Shown here: positions 23,953 through 32,504 of the stretch, in pieces
Numbering within the stretch: position 1 is the first letter of the stretch
Layout of the letters: every line of letters begins with the position of its first letter
Assembly: GCA_027492275.1 (NCBI GenBank)
Contig: JAPUFC010000097.1
Span: 229,314-293,313, forward strand
Reading direction: 5' to 3'
DNA length: 64,000 bases
Origin: Mesorhizobium sp.
GTDB taxonomy: Bacteria > Pseudomonadota > Alphaproteobacteria > Rhizobiales > Rhizobiaceae
The notes under the pieces: model-generated
Seen by the model: the letters and a program-made list of their open reading frames with translations, nothing else
Databases searched by the model: none
Told to the model about the DNA's origin: nothing
Made by a program: the position numbers and the translations under genes

Positions 23953-25544
23953 GCCGGCTCCATTTCGGTGGCGGCCTGCGCGAGCTGCGGGGCGGCGCGC
24001 TCGGCCATGGTCGCGGCGAGCTGCATGGCGGCGCGCTGGTCGTTGTCGGCCTTGGCTTGGGCCGCCTCCTCCTCGGTCGGGAGGATATCGGCAGGGACGA
24101 GCAGCCCCTGCCGGCTGCGATCCAGATACCGGTCGATGCTGATCCACTCGTTCACGCGGTCGGGGCCGACCGTCGCGGCGACCAGCTCGTAATACATGCT
24201 GGAGGCGCGCAGCTCGTCGGCCTTCAACGCCGCGATCATCGGGCTGTTGATGTACATGCTGACCATGAGCTGGTTGAAGCTCATGAGCTGCGGCAGGATG
24301 GTCCAGTCGTGCAGGATTTCCATGGCGCGCGGCACCAGAACGCCGACCATCTCCATGGAGAGCCGCCCGTAGGCTCCGATATGGACGCGGGCGTTCTGCT
24401 GGGCGCGGAGCGCCATTTCCGAGGCCGACGCCGGCGTGCCGCCATCGTCGAAGATGCGCGTGTCGAGCAGCGCCTCGCGGATTTGCGCCTGGCCGTCGCC
24501 GATCAGCATCTTGGCCGCGTCGAACCGCCCGGTCGCCGCATCGAGGCGCTGCACGTCCGGGCCGAGCACGCCGCCGGTCGACTGCATCGGCCAGAACTCG
24601 CCGGGGCCGAGCCGCACCGTATCCGGGTTGAACGTGCCGCCTGCCCGATAGCCCCAGATGCCGAGCAACTGGATGGCGAAGGCCTTCAGCGACAGTTCCT
24701 GCGCCTTGTTGACGGTCTTGATGGTCGGCAGCGCGAACAGCACCGGGCCGCGCCCATAGGCCTCGCCGGGCCAGCGATAGAAGCGCGCCACGGCGATCGG
24801 CTGGGTGCGGTACGTCTCGACGACGATGAATTCCGGCTCATCCTTGTCGAGATACGCGACGAAGCGCCAGCGGCCGTCCGGCAGCTTGTAGAAATCCTGG
24901 AAAACCGTCGTTTCGTCGTAGGGCTTTTCCTTCGCGAGCTGCTTGAACTCGTCGGAATACTTGCCCTTCGGCCACGCCTCCATGATCGCTTCGCGGCCGA
25001 GATTCGTCCGCTTCCACGACACGATGTTGATGCGGCCCCAGGCGTCCTGGCCGATGGCGATCTCATCTTGCGGCACGCAGACGAAGCGCAGCGGATCGTT
25101 GATCGAGGGGCCGCGCAGCGGCAGCACCGCGCCCGTGCCGAGTGTCAGATCGGTGCTGGCCTCGTGCATCGACGTGTCGAAGTCGCCGGTTTTCATGAAC
25201 GGGTAGACGAAGCTCGCCACGCCTTGCAGCCGCCTGTCCCAGGCGATTTTCTCCCTGGCCGAGAGGCGGGCGGAAACGAGCGGGCCGGTTTCGGCGGTGA
25301 AGGGTGTAGCGGCCGGGAATATCTGCCGCTGGATTTCGCCTGCGCAATGCACGGCCGAATTCGGCCCGGTCATGTCGAAGATTTGCATGGCCGGCGCTTT
25401 GGCCTTGCCGTCGCCGCCGGGCTGGCGATTCGGCATCACGTAGGCGTAGGCGTCGCTGTAGACGGCGTCCCAGGCGCTGCGCTTGACCCAGAGCGCGCGT
25501 GAGCGCTGGCGTTGCCTCCCGATCGGCGTGTCGGCGTCGGCCAT
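23949..25544 (-). CDS. Portal protein (T7 gp8-like head-tail connector)
   Basis: The 531-aa product shows portal features: an N-terminal region with WDAVYSDAYAYVMPNRQPGG, IFDMTGPNSAVHCAGEIQRQ and FYRWPGEAYGRGPVLFALPT, and a C-terminal SMYYELVAATVGPDRVNEWI. Podovirus portals of the T7 group carry exactly the YGRGP and MTG/AV motifs. It forms the dodecameric DNA channel and binds terminase. The gene order small protein, portal, scaffold, capsid is normal. Confidence 0.88.
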   Translation of the reverse strand: MADADTPIGRQRQRSRALWVKRSAWDAVYSDAYAYVMPNRQPGGDGKAKAPAMQIFDMTGPNSAVHCAGEIQRQIFPAATPFTAETGPLVSARLSAREKIAWDRRLQGVASFVYPFMKTGDFDTSMHEASTDLTLGTGAVLPLRGPSINDPLRFVCVPQDEIAIGQDAWGRINIVSWKRTNLGREAIMEAWPKGKYSDEFKQLAKEKPYDETTVFQDFYKLPDGRWRFVAYLDKDEPEFIVVETYRTQPIAVARFYRWPGEAYGRGPVLFALPTIKTVNKAQELSLKAFAIQLLGIWGYRAGGTFNPDTVRLGPGEFWPMQSTGGVLGPDVQRLDAATGRFDAAKMLIGDGQAQIREALLDTRIFDDGGTPASASEMALRAQQNARVHIGAYGRLSMEMVGVLVPRAMEILHDWTILPQLMSFNQLMVSMYINSPMIAALKADELRASSMYYELVAATVGPDRVNEWISIDRYLDRSRQGLLVPADILPTEEEAAQAKADNDQRAAMQLAATMAERAAPQLAQAATEMEPA

Positions 25545-25738
25545 CAGGACAGGTTCGATTTCTGGCTGGCGTCGGCGACGAACAGCCGGCGGCCGCGCGG
25601 ATTGCGCCGGGTCGCGCCGGCGCGCTGTTCGGAGGCGCGCAGCTCGGCAAGCTGCCGGTCAGCCGCGATCTGCTGTTGCTTGCGGGCCTCCTCGGCCGCT
25701 TTCTTGCTGTCGTTGCCGCCGCCGAGGATCGCACCCAT
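25544..25738 (-). CDS. Small charged phage protein
   Basis: The 64-aa product starts MGAILGGGNDSKKAAEEARK and is Gln/Arg-rich and helical. The ATG at 25738 is chosen because GGAGGG lies 9 bases upstream; the ATG at 25747 would have no spacing. It sits between the GNAT-like gene (80-bp overlap) and the portal gene, which shares its stop base. Function unknown. Confidence 0.55.
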   Translation of the reverse strand: MGAILGGGNDSKKAAEEARKQQQIAADRQLAELRASEQRAGATRRNPRGRRLFVADASQKSNLS

Positions 25739-26141
25739 GCGAAGCATCCCTCCGAAAGACCCAGAGGCCCCGCGATGCCGGCGGACGCGCCGGGCGGAAG
25801 CCGACCATCGTCGCCATCCGCTGCCCGGCCAGGTTGGCCGGATGCACGGTGGCGACGACGATCGAAGTTTCGGCGATGCGGCCAAGCGTCAGTTGCGCCA
25901 TGCGGACGAGCCGGCGCAGGTGCGGAGGAGCCGCCGGGCTGATCTGCAACGCCATCTCGATCCGTCGCCAGCCGTGTCGATCGAGATGCACCACGGCCAT
26001 GACCTCGTCGCCCCGATAGACCGCCGCCGTCTCCACCGTGCGGACCTGGAACAGCACCGCCTTACGCGTACGCGCACCTGCGCCCGCGAGCGCCAGCGCC
26101 GCGACGCGCGGAGCTGGCGACACGATCCGCCAGGCGGTCAT
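25659..26141 (-). CDS. GNAT-like acetyltransferase in the head module
   Basis: The 160-aa product has the acetyl-CoA-binding pattern of GNAT proteins: VHLDRHGWRRIEMALQIS, SIVVATVHPANLAGQRMATM followed by VGFRP, and a GLWVFRRD strand. Its start overlaps the large terminase stop by ATGA, so it is part of the head operon. In phages such small GNAT proteins have no agreed role. The tail after about residue 137 overlies the next gene and may be non-functional. Confidence 0.6.
   Translation of the reverse strand: MTAWRIVSPAPRVAALALAGAGARTRKAVLFQVRTVETAAVYRGDEVMAVVHLDRHGWRRIEMALQISPAAPPHLRRLVRMAQLTLGRIAETSIVVATVHPANLAGQRMATMVGFRPARPPASRGLWVFRRDASHGCDPRRRQRQQESGRGGPQATADRG
26071..26090 (+). repeat. 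20-bp direct repeat, copy 1
   Basis: This 20-bp sequence is identical to 27935-27954. The pair lies on either side of the large terminase gene. Copy 1 is inside the GNAT-like gene; copy 2 is in non-coding sequence. Confidence 0.7.
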
Positions 26142-27760
26142 GTCTTGAAGACGTCGAAGTCGCTGCGGGCCGTGACGGAGCGGATCGGCACGACATTGGC
26201 TGGCCGGCCCATGTTGGCGGCGTCTTTTTTCACCGCCGTTGGACCGCGATAGCCGTAACACCAGTATTGATCGGCCTCGGCGACGTGCGAATATTCGTTC
26301 TTCTCGATGACGATGCCGTCTGTCTTTGCCTCGCTGGCATGCTTCGTCTGATGATACTGCGAAACATAGGCGCGGATCAGATACTTGCAGATGGGATCGA
26401 TCAGAACGCGCGGCGTATTGGCGTCGATATCGCCGGCGAAATAGTAGTCCACCGCCTCGAAGCGGCTGCCGATATCGTTCGTCGCGGTCGGCATGATCGG
26501 GATTTGCAGGGCCATCGACACGATCTCGACCCACGCCAGCTCGCCACGAACTTTGTCCGCTCCGAACCAGCTCGAGGGATCGGCCCACGCGCCGCCGCAC
26601 CGCATCCCTCGATAGTCGCGCAGCAGCACTTCCGTGATGTTCTCGGCGAAGCGCTGCGGCCCCGTCACCGTGTCCGGCGAGGAAACCACTTCGCGCTGCA
26701 CGCGGCGTTGCCCGTTCGGCATGAACTGGCCGAACACGGCGGCGGGCCGGCCGCCGGCGTCCATACCCATGTAGAACGGCAGTTCCTTGACGATCGGCAG
26801 GCTTTCGGCCGCCCGATGCTTCAGAATGTTGAACTTCTGGAAGATGACGACGCCACGCGCCTTGGGGGCGTACATGCCGTGCACGTTGCGGCGCGCGTCT
26901 GCCGCGTCCGGCCCGCCGAAAGTGCGTTCCTCTTCCTCGTACTTGTGCCGGGCCTTGCCGACCCGGTTTTCCGCCTGCGGCGACAGGCCGGAGGGCTGGG
27001 CGAAGAAGTTGTAGCCCTTGGCCTTCCACTCCTCGCCTTTCTCGATTTCCCGCTCATACGTCCAGTTGGTTTCGTCGGGCGGGTTGAAATCACCGCAGAC
27101 GATGCGCGGCACGTTGATGGATTCGCGTCCGGTCTCGGGATCGACGCGACGGCCGAGGCGGTCCATCTCCCATTCCATCATCTCGGCTTCGGGCGGGTAA
27201 CGCCCGGTTCGGCCGTAGAGCAGGCCGGGAACCTCGGCCTTGATGAGGTCGCACTCGTTGAGCCAGCCGCCGGATATCTCGTAGCCCTTGAAGAAGCTTT
27301 CCAGATTCTGCTCGCCGATCGCGCCGAACTGCATCTCCATGCGGATCTTCGTCGGCCGCTGTTCCCAGCCGCCGGCAACCCGCCATTTGCGCAGCACGTC
27401 CCATTCGAGGATGTGGTTGACGGGCCGGTCCTGGCCGCCCGACCAGGCATCCTTGTCGCTGGCGGTGAACTCGCCGCCCTTCGGGAAGGCCTCGAGCCAC
27501 GACGCGAGCGCCGTCTTGGCCATCTCGCGATAGGTGTCGCGCACCGCTGCCCACCGAACATGCACCACGCCGTCGCGGCAGATCGGGAAGTCGACGGCCG
27601 AGTGCCGCACCATCTTGAAGATCGAAGCGACCGTCTTCCCCGAGCCCCACGGTCCCCGGATGAGGTCGATCGGTCCCATGGACAGGATGTAGCGGGAGGC
27701 GACCGGTCCGGGCGACTGATAGCGCCGGATGATCTGCGTTCCAAGGCTTCCCTGACCCAT
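26138..27760 (-). CDS. Terminase large subunit (DNA-packaging ATPase-nuclease)
   Basis: The 540-aa product has a Walker A motif GPWGSGKT at residues 36-43, RWAAVRDTYREMA, and a nuclease half with FYMGMDAGGRPAAVFGQF and later acidic residues (ADPSSWFGADK, DANTPRVLIDPICKY). It pumps DNA into proheads. The ATG at 27760 (MGQGSLGTQII) is the best start: the longer upstream frame runs through GC-rich non-coding sequence. It has an ATGA overlap with the GNAT-like gene. Confidence 0.9.
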   Translation of the reverse strand: MGQGSLGTQIIRRYQSPGPVASRYILSMGPIDLIRGPWGSGKTVASIFKMVRHSAVDFPICRDGVVHVRWAAVRDTYREMAKTALASWLEAFPKGGEFTASDKDAWSGGQDRPVNHILEWDVLRKWRVAGGWEQRPTKIRMEMQFGAIGEQNLESFFKGYEISGGWLNECDLIKAEVPGLLYGRTGRYPPEAEMMEWEMDRLGRRVDPETGRESINVPRIVCGDFNPPDETNWTYEREIEKGEEWKAKGYNFFAQPSGLSPQAENRVGKARHKYEEEERTFGGPDAADARRNVHGMYAPKARGVVIFQKFNILKHRAAESLPIVKELPFYMGMDAGGRPAAVFGQFMPNGQRRVQREVVSSPDTVTGPQRFAENITEVLLRDYRGMRCGGAWADPSSWFGADKVRGELAWVEIVSMALQIPIMPTATNDIGSRFEAVDYYFAGDIDANTPRVLIDPICKYLIRAYVSQYHQTKHASEAKTDGIVIEKNEYSHVAEADQYWCYGYRGPTAVKKDAANMGRPANVVPIRSVTARSDFDVFKT

Positions 27761-28096
27761 GACCCTCGACCCTCGATGTCGCGCGCCCCGCGCGCCCGCG
27801 TCCCGATTCCACGCTGCGAATTTATTTCCGCCGCCGGCGAGTCCAGTGCAGGCATGCTTTCGAAAAGGCCGGTGTGTGTGAGACCCCACCTCCGTGGGGG
27901 GTGGGGTGGCCGCGCGGTTTCGAAATTCGGGTCGCGCGCACCTGCGCCCGCGAGGCATGGGGGGCGGGGTCGAGCGGCACACGCCAGGCGCATGGGCGCA
28001 CGCGCCGAGCCGGGCTCGACCCATGCCACGCGCCACGGTTTTCAGATGTCGCACGCGTGATCCTCGATCATGTGCGGCATCAACGAAATCAATCGC
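27761..28096. other. Non-coding region between small and large terminase genes
   Basis: 336 bp without a supported gene. It contains a GC hairpin with ACCCCACC/GGTGGGGT arms (about 27882-27906) and the second copy of the 20-bp repeat (27935-27954). A gap of this size inside a terminase operon is unusual. A packaging site (cos or pac) is possible but not demonstrated. Confidence 0.6.
27935..27954 (+). repeat. 20-bp direct repeat, copy 2
   Basis: Identical to 26071-26090, here in the non-coding region upstream of the large terminase gene. Confidence 0.7.
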
Positions 28097-28735
28097 TTAC
28101 GTCATCCGTGAGAGTGTCGTCTGTTTCTCGCACGGCATCGCCACGGCATCGCCATTGATTTCCTTGACTTTTTCGCCGCGATCCGGGGCGATGCCCGCCG
28201 ACATGAACCCGTCGCTGGATTCGATCGACACGTTCATCTCGCCGATGACCATCAACGGCCTCTTGTCGCCCACCGGCAGTTCCAGCTGCTGGGGCTTGGC
28301 CGAATGATGATACTTCATCAGCGCCTCGGCCGCGCGCATCTGGAGAGCCAGGACGGCGGCAGGATCGGGCGTCGAGTAGAGCGCGGTCCCGGCCTTGCTC
28401 ACCTGCGGCTTGCCGTTCTTCATCAGCGGCACGCGCAGGATATTGGCGAGGCGCGCCGTATCGGCCGACTGGATCAGCGACAGCGTGACCCAGGGATCGC
28501 GATGGCCGAGCGCTTGCAGGTAGGCGATCATATCGCTGTTCTTGCGGTTGAGAGCGCCCGCAGGCCTCCCCCGCGCCCGTCGGGAGGTCAGAACAGGTTC
28601 CGCCGCCATTGCCAGAAGATCGGAGGCGTCGAGCTCCGGCGAGCCCGCCAGAAGGTCGACCGGATCGGGGCCGTCGAGGCCTAGCGCCGCCGGTGTGTGG
28701 GCGTCTGACTGCCCATTTTTCGGGTCTTCGGCCAT
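28097..28735 (-). CDS. Terminase small subunit-like protein
   Basis: The 212-aa product has an N-terminal acidic stretch, an SRRARGRPAGALNRKNSD segment like the basic RGRPxG motif of many phage small terminases, and a helical middle (AAVLALQMRAAEALMKYHHS). Its position immediately before the large subunit supports the call. Small subunits recognise packaging sites, and the GGTAACC cluster lies directly upstream. Sequence similarity alone is weak. Confidence 0.6.
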   Translation of the reverse strand: MAEDPKNGQSDAHTPAALGLDGPDPVDLLAGSPELDASDLLAMAAEPVLTSRRARGRPAGALNRKNSDMIAYLQALGHRDPWVTLSLIQSADTARLANILRVPLMKNGKPQVSKAGTALYSTPDPAAVLALQMRAAEALMKYHHSAKPQQLELPVGDKRPLMVIGEMNVSIESSDGFMSAGIAPDRGEKVKEINGDAVAMPCEKQTTLSRMT

Positions 28736-28787
28736 GGCCGTCGCTCCAATGCCAATATTTTATTCGGGACACCTGCCGGAGCCGCCC

Positions 28788-29000
28788 GGTAACCGCGCGG
28801 TAACCGCAAAATCCATCAATAATTCAGATAGATACAACCTCGGGTTACGTAGTTACTTGGTTACCTCATGTCACGCGCCCACGCGCGCGCGCATGAGAGA
28901 GGTCCTTTGATCGGTAACCCGGTAACCGCTGCGCCATCCCACTGATTTCCTTGATGATTTTTGGTTACCTCGCTGGTAACCACATGGTAACCCGGTAACC
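28788..29000. repeat. Cluster of nine GGTAACC/GGTTACC heptamers
   Basis: Exact GGTAACC copies begin at 28788, 28799, 28913, 28921, 28975, 28986 and 28994; GGTTACC copies begin at 28859 and 28963. Near copies begin at 28843 and 28851. The spacings are 8, 11 or 12 bp within groups, close to one helical turn. The cluster lies between the helicase and small terminase genes. It could be a replication origin, an operator array or the small-terminase binding site. Confidence 0.85.
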
Positions 29001-29049
29001 GGTCCCGGCCCCGTTGATCCACCGCCAAGCCTCGCCGTTCCCGCCTGCC

Positions 29050-29058
29050 GTCAGTTGC
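29050..29058 (-). promoter_or_regulatory. GCAACTGAC motif, proximal copy upstream of terminase genes
   Basis: Minus-strand GCAACTGAC followed by GGCAGGCGGG, about 315 bp upstream of the small terminase start. Confidence 0.4.
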
Positions 29059-29116
29059 CAGCATGCCGAAGGCGGCGGAAAACCGTCGATCAATGGTTGG
29101 GGCGGGGGAATTGCGC

Positions 29117-29125
29117 GTCAGTTGC
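29117..29125 (-). promoter_or_regulatory. GCAACTGAC motif, distal copy upstream of terminase genes
   Basis: Minus-strand GCAACTGAC followed by GCGCAATTCCC. Its start is 67 bp from the other copy. Confidence 0.4.
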
Positions 29126-29432
29126 GAGGGCGCGGGAGCGCCGCAAATGGCTGAAAATAGCGGCTGGCGGCCGAATGGATGACGAAAAATCACGCGATTC
29201 GCGCGGGGCGCGGGATCTTCGATCGACGGAATATTTCCTGTGGAGCGCGGGCGCGGGAGAGAGGTAAGCGGCGTCGGGCTGCCGCCCGACTTGTCATTTC
29301 GCAGGCGACGCGTGGCGGCATCGCCGCGCGCCAGGGAGGCGGCTGTGGCAAGGTCAGCGCCAGGGCGCGCTCATCTGATCAGGGCAACGGGAATCGCGCT
29401 GCAAGGGCGCGCCTGGCCGGCGCGCCGGCGCT

Positions 29433-31328
29433 CTACGCCAGCGCCTGCGCGTAGGCGTCAAACGCCTCGAGATCGACCAGCAGGCAATGCTTGGTCGATC
29501 CGTTGATCTTCACCTTCTGGTGACCGCCCTCGGCGCGCAGGACGATATTGGCGGGTGCCTGTTTCAGCGCGGAATACCAGACGCCCGACAGAAACTCCGT
29601 ATCGGCGAAGATGCGTTTCAGCATCGGCCCGTCGGCAGGCACGGCAAGGCACGGCCCCATTTCCGGCCTCACCTTGCCGGCCGGCACGATCGACAGGTTG
29701 ACCAGTTGCAGCCGCTCGCGCGCGTCGATGGCCGTCAACCCGTCGGGATAGGGCGCGTTGGAGCGCAGCCGCTCGCACACGCCGCCGATCGTCGGTTTGA
29801 CGCCGTCCCGCCATGCCTCGATCTGGCTCTGGAACAGGATGTCGAGGCACTTGTGCCAGTTGTCCAGATTCTCCGTGCGCTCGATCGCCGTGGCGGCCGC
29901 GATCATCTCGCCAAGATGGGTATGATCGGTCACCGGCAAACCCATCTCCTCGAGCGCTTCCGGCCCCACCAGCAGCTCTGCCGAGGCCAGCAGCGTACCG
30001 AACGTGTCGATCGCGCGGGCATCCAGCCCCTGCGCCGCTAGCGCCTCCCAATAGTTCGGCAGCAGCCGCTTGTTGAAGTCGGCCCAGCCGTCCAGCACCT
30101 GGCGCAGCATCATGCGCCCGTCCGTCTCGGCCGAGACCACCACCTTGCGGCCGATGCCGTTCTTCTTGTCGAGCCGGGCGAGGTTGAGCATCGCCATGCG
30201 CGTCTTGTCCTGCGCATTCATCGGCGGCGCGTTGATGGCCGAGAACAGGAAGCTCTGCTGCGCCGTGAAGCTGGTCGCCTCATGATCGGCACCGCCGCGG
30301 CTGATATCGCCGCCGGTGTAGGCGACGCGCGCCAGCTCGATCACGCTTTCGGCGCGGGTAGAGCCCGACTTGCTCTCCAGCTCGTCGATCATGAAAGGCA
30401 GCGAATCATACTTCGCGCGCTGATAGATGCCGGCGGCCGTGGTGTTGACGCTGCACGTCACCATGCCTTCCAGCGCGATCTTCAGCAGCTCGTGCAGCGT
30501 CGATTTGCCGACGCCGGCGCCGCCCGTGGTGAAGACGACGGGCCGCGCCTTCAGCGCACCGCCCATGATCGCCGTGCCAATCCAGCCCAGCAGCAGGATC
30601 GGGTCAAGGAAGCTGCGCTGCCAGTTCCAGGTGCGCATATCCTGCAAGATGCGCAGGGCCGGGCTCTCCTCGGCCGTGACGTGCTCGGCCCAGGGCTCCA
30701 GCGCCAGCGGCTGGCGCGTGTACAAAAAACCCTCATGCTCGCCCGGCCGGGCGCGCTCCAGCTTGGCGTTCGGGCCACCGGTGGAGCTCCACAGCCAGCC
30801 GCCGCTATGCCAGATAAAGCGGTCATGCTTGTCGCGCCAGCCGCCCCGGCCGCGCCGCTGGCGGGCCGGATCGAACAGCGGCTTGCGGGCGGCCTCCTGT
30901 TTCAGGCACATCATCACCTTGTCGCGCTCGACACGCTTGACGACGAGCTTCTTCTTCTCCTCCATCGTATCGGGATCGGTCACCTTGACCTCGCCGAAGC
31001 CCGGCCACGCCCACATCATGTAATTGCCCTGCGGCGCGAACAGGTCGACCAGGCTCGGCATGTCCCACTTCTCGACCGCGCGGAAATCGTTGGTCGCCGT
31101 CACCGCATAGACGACGCCATCCGCGTCGCGGCCGATGATGCGCACCGGGCAGTGCGGCGGCATGGCGTCATGGGGCGCGCCGTGCCAGCGGCCGGGCAGA
31201 ATGCCGTCGCGCGCCTCGTTGGGGTCGGGATCGGGCGGCAGCTTGTCGTCTTCGGCCAGGCGCTTGGCGTCGGCGAAGACGGCGCGGATCGCCCGGCTGC
31301 CGGTCTGAGTCTGTGCTTTCTTCGCCAT
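29433..31328 (-). CDS. Phage replicative helicase / ATPase
   Basis: The 631-aa product has a P-loop TTGGAGVGKST near residue 275, a Walker B-like FMIDELES about 40 residues later, and a following FTAQQSFLFSAINAPPMNAQ sensor region. This is the pattern of phage and plasmid SF3/D5-like replication helicases. The N terminus has no zinc finger, and the primase is encoded separately upstream, so together they would form the primosome. The start MAKKAQTQTG has AGGAC just upstream. Confidence 0.75.
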   Translation of the reverse strand: MAKKAQTQTGSRAIRAVFADAKRLAEDDKLPPDPDPNEARDGILPGRWHGAPHDAMPPHCPVRIIGRDADGVVYAVTATNDFRAVEKWDMPSLVDLFAPQGNYMMWAWPGFGEVKVTDPDTMEEKKKLVVKRVERDKVMMCLKQEAARKPLFDPARQRRGRGGWRDKHDRFIWHSGGWLWSSTGGPNAKLERARPGEHEGFLYTRQPLALEPWAEHVTAEESPALRILQDMRTWNWQRSFLDPILLLGWIGTAIMGGALKARPVVFTTGGAGVGKSTLHELLKIALEGMVTCSVNTTAAGIYQRAKYDSLPFMIDELESKSGSTRAESVIELARVAYTGGDISRGGADHEATSFTAQQSFLFSAINAPPMNAQDKTRMAMLNLARLDKKNGIGRKVVVSAETDGRMMLRQVLDGWADFNKRLLPNYWEALAAQGLDARAIDTFGTLLASAELLVGPEALEEMGLPVTDHTHLGEMIAAATAIERTENLDNWHKCLDILFQSQIEAWRDGVKPTIGGVCERLRSNAPYPDGLTAIDARERLQLVNLSIVPAGKVRPEMGPCLAVPADGPMLKRIFADTEFLSGVWYSALKQAPANIVLRAEGGHQKVKINGSTKHCLLVDLEAFDAYAQALA

Positions 31329-31407
31329 GTCCTGCTTTCATGCGGATCAAAAAGAGCCCGCCGGCGAGGAGGTCGCCGCCGGCGGGCCGTGCGTCTGCGC
31401 CGATAAA

Positions 31408-32493
31408 TCAGCGCGTCGGCGAAAAGCCGGTCGCCGCGAAGGGGCCGGGCTGGCGCTGGAACGCCTGCTTTCCCGGCCATGTAGGCCGCGCCGCCTTGGC
31501 CTCCGCATTGCGCCGCGCCGCCTCGGCCTCCTTCTCGGCCTCGGCAAGGAAATCGTGCACGGCCAGGAACGTGCTCTTGAACACGCCCCACAGCGCGGCT
31601 TCCGCCTTCGACGGCGCGGCCGAGCCGCCGAGCTTCTTCAAGTGCAGGTGCACGCCGATCGCGGCGGCCGGCGCGTCCCGGTTCGCGGCGACGAAGGCGG
31701 CGGCGTCCCGCCAGCAGCGGCGCAGATCGTCGACCACGCCGGCGATCTCGCGGCGCTCCGGCGCGATCGCCCAGGCGGCATCGACGGCGGCGTCGCAGGC
31801 CGCATCGCCGGCGCGATCGAGGATGGTCCATTCCCGCGCGACTGCCTGTACCGTCTCGCCGCCTACTTCGGCCCCATCATCTCCATGGATAGGAGTATGG
31901 ACTTGCGTATCCGTTCCGCCAGCCACGTCTGGACTGCGGGTGTGCAGAACAGCATCGTCCGGTCGATCGGGGTCATGATCGGTCGGGATGCCGGCATCGA
32001 GGGGCCAGTGGATGTCGCCGGGATCGGGCTGGCCCCCGTCTTGCTGGGACCCGGCGGCGGCATCTTCTGTTGACGCTTCACCCTTTTGGCCATCGCTCAC
32101 CGCCTCCGCTTCACGCTCCGCCGCCGCAGCGGCCGTGCTGTCCACAACCAATGCGCCACCGTGAACGGCGAGGGCTGCGGCCGTCTCCGGTCCCTCGACA
32201 AGCATGATGGCCGCTTCACCGCTGTCGGGTCCGGCAGCGCCCCCGTCGCCTGGATGTGCATCTTCACCTGCATGCCCGGCAGCCACCGCCGTTCCCTCGG
32301 CGTCACCATCCGAAACGTCCGCGTGCTGCTCGGCCCCCACAGCATCTGCATCGTCGGATCGATCTTTCGGCCCGGAAGCCGATCCTCCAGCATCAGCGGT
32401 TCCGGCCGCGAGATCGGCGGCAGGTTCATCAATTTCGGCAGGCTTTGTGCTGAAGGCTTTCGGGCCATGGGTCTTTCCCTGTCTCTTCGCCAT
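31408..32493 (-). CDS. Acidic, disordered phage protein
   Basis: The 361-aa product starts MAKRQGKTHGPKAFSTKPAE and has a long low-complexity, Asp/Ala/Gly-rich region to about residue 210. A helical C-terminal domain follows (EWTILDRAGDAACDAAVDAA, LWGVFKSTFLAVHDFLAEAE) with an Ala/Glu/Lys helix near the end. AAGGA lies 7 bases before the ATG. Encoded between a small gene and the helicase, it may assist replication, for example as a DNA-mimic or SSB-like partner. That is inference; no family was recognised. Confidence 0.6.
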   Translation of the reverse strand: MAKRQGKTHGPKAFSTKPAEIDEPAADLAAGTADAGGSASGPKDRSDDADAVGAEQHADVSDGDAEGTAVAAGHAGEDAHPGDGGAAGPDSGEAAIMLVEGPETAAALAVHGGALVVDSTAAAAAEREAEAVSDGQKGEASTEDAAAGSQQDGGQPDPGDIHWPLDAGIPTDHDPDRPDDAVLHTRSPDVAGGTDTQVHTPIHGDDGAEVGGETVQAVAREWTILDRAGDAACDAAVDAAWAIAPERREIAGVVDDLRRCWRDAAAFVAANRDAPAAAIGVHLHLKKLGGSAAPSKAEAALWGVFKSTFLAVHDFLAEAEKEAEAARRNAEAKAARPTWPGKQAFQRQPGPFAATGFSPTR

Positions 32494-32504
32494 AGTCGTT
32501 CCTT

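Larger units (their letters stand above)
29001..29432. other. Non-coding region with two GCAACTGAC motifs
   Basis: 432 bp without a supported gene. Two GCAACTGAC motifs (minus strand, 29117-29125 and 29050-29058) point toward the terminase/late genes, so this is the likely late-transcript start region. I see no clear -10 box. Confidence 0.6.

Noticed and set aside
25888-25896. Another GCAACTGAC copy
   Set aside because: It lies inside the GNAT-like gene and encodes conserved-looking residues (AQLT), so it is likely coincidental.
28788-29000. CRISPR-like array
   Set aside because: Repeats are 7 bp with 1-5 bp spacers; no Cas genes. The 39715-39888 array was rejected as CRISPR for the same kind of reason.
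28861-29193. 110-codon frame within the GGTAACC region
   Set aside because: It runs through the repeat cluster and has no ribosome-binding site; the region looks regulatory.
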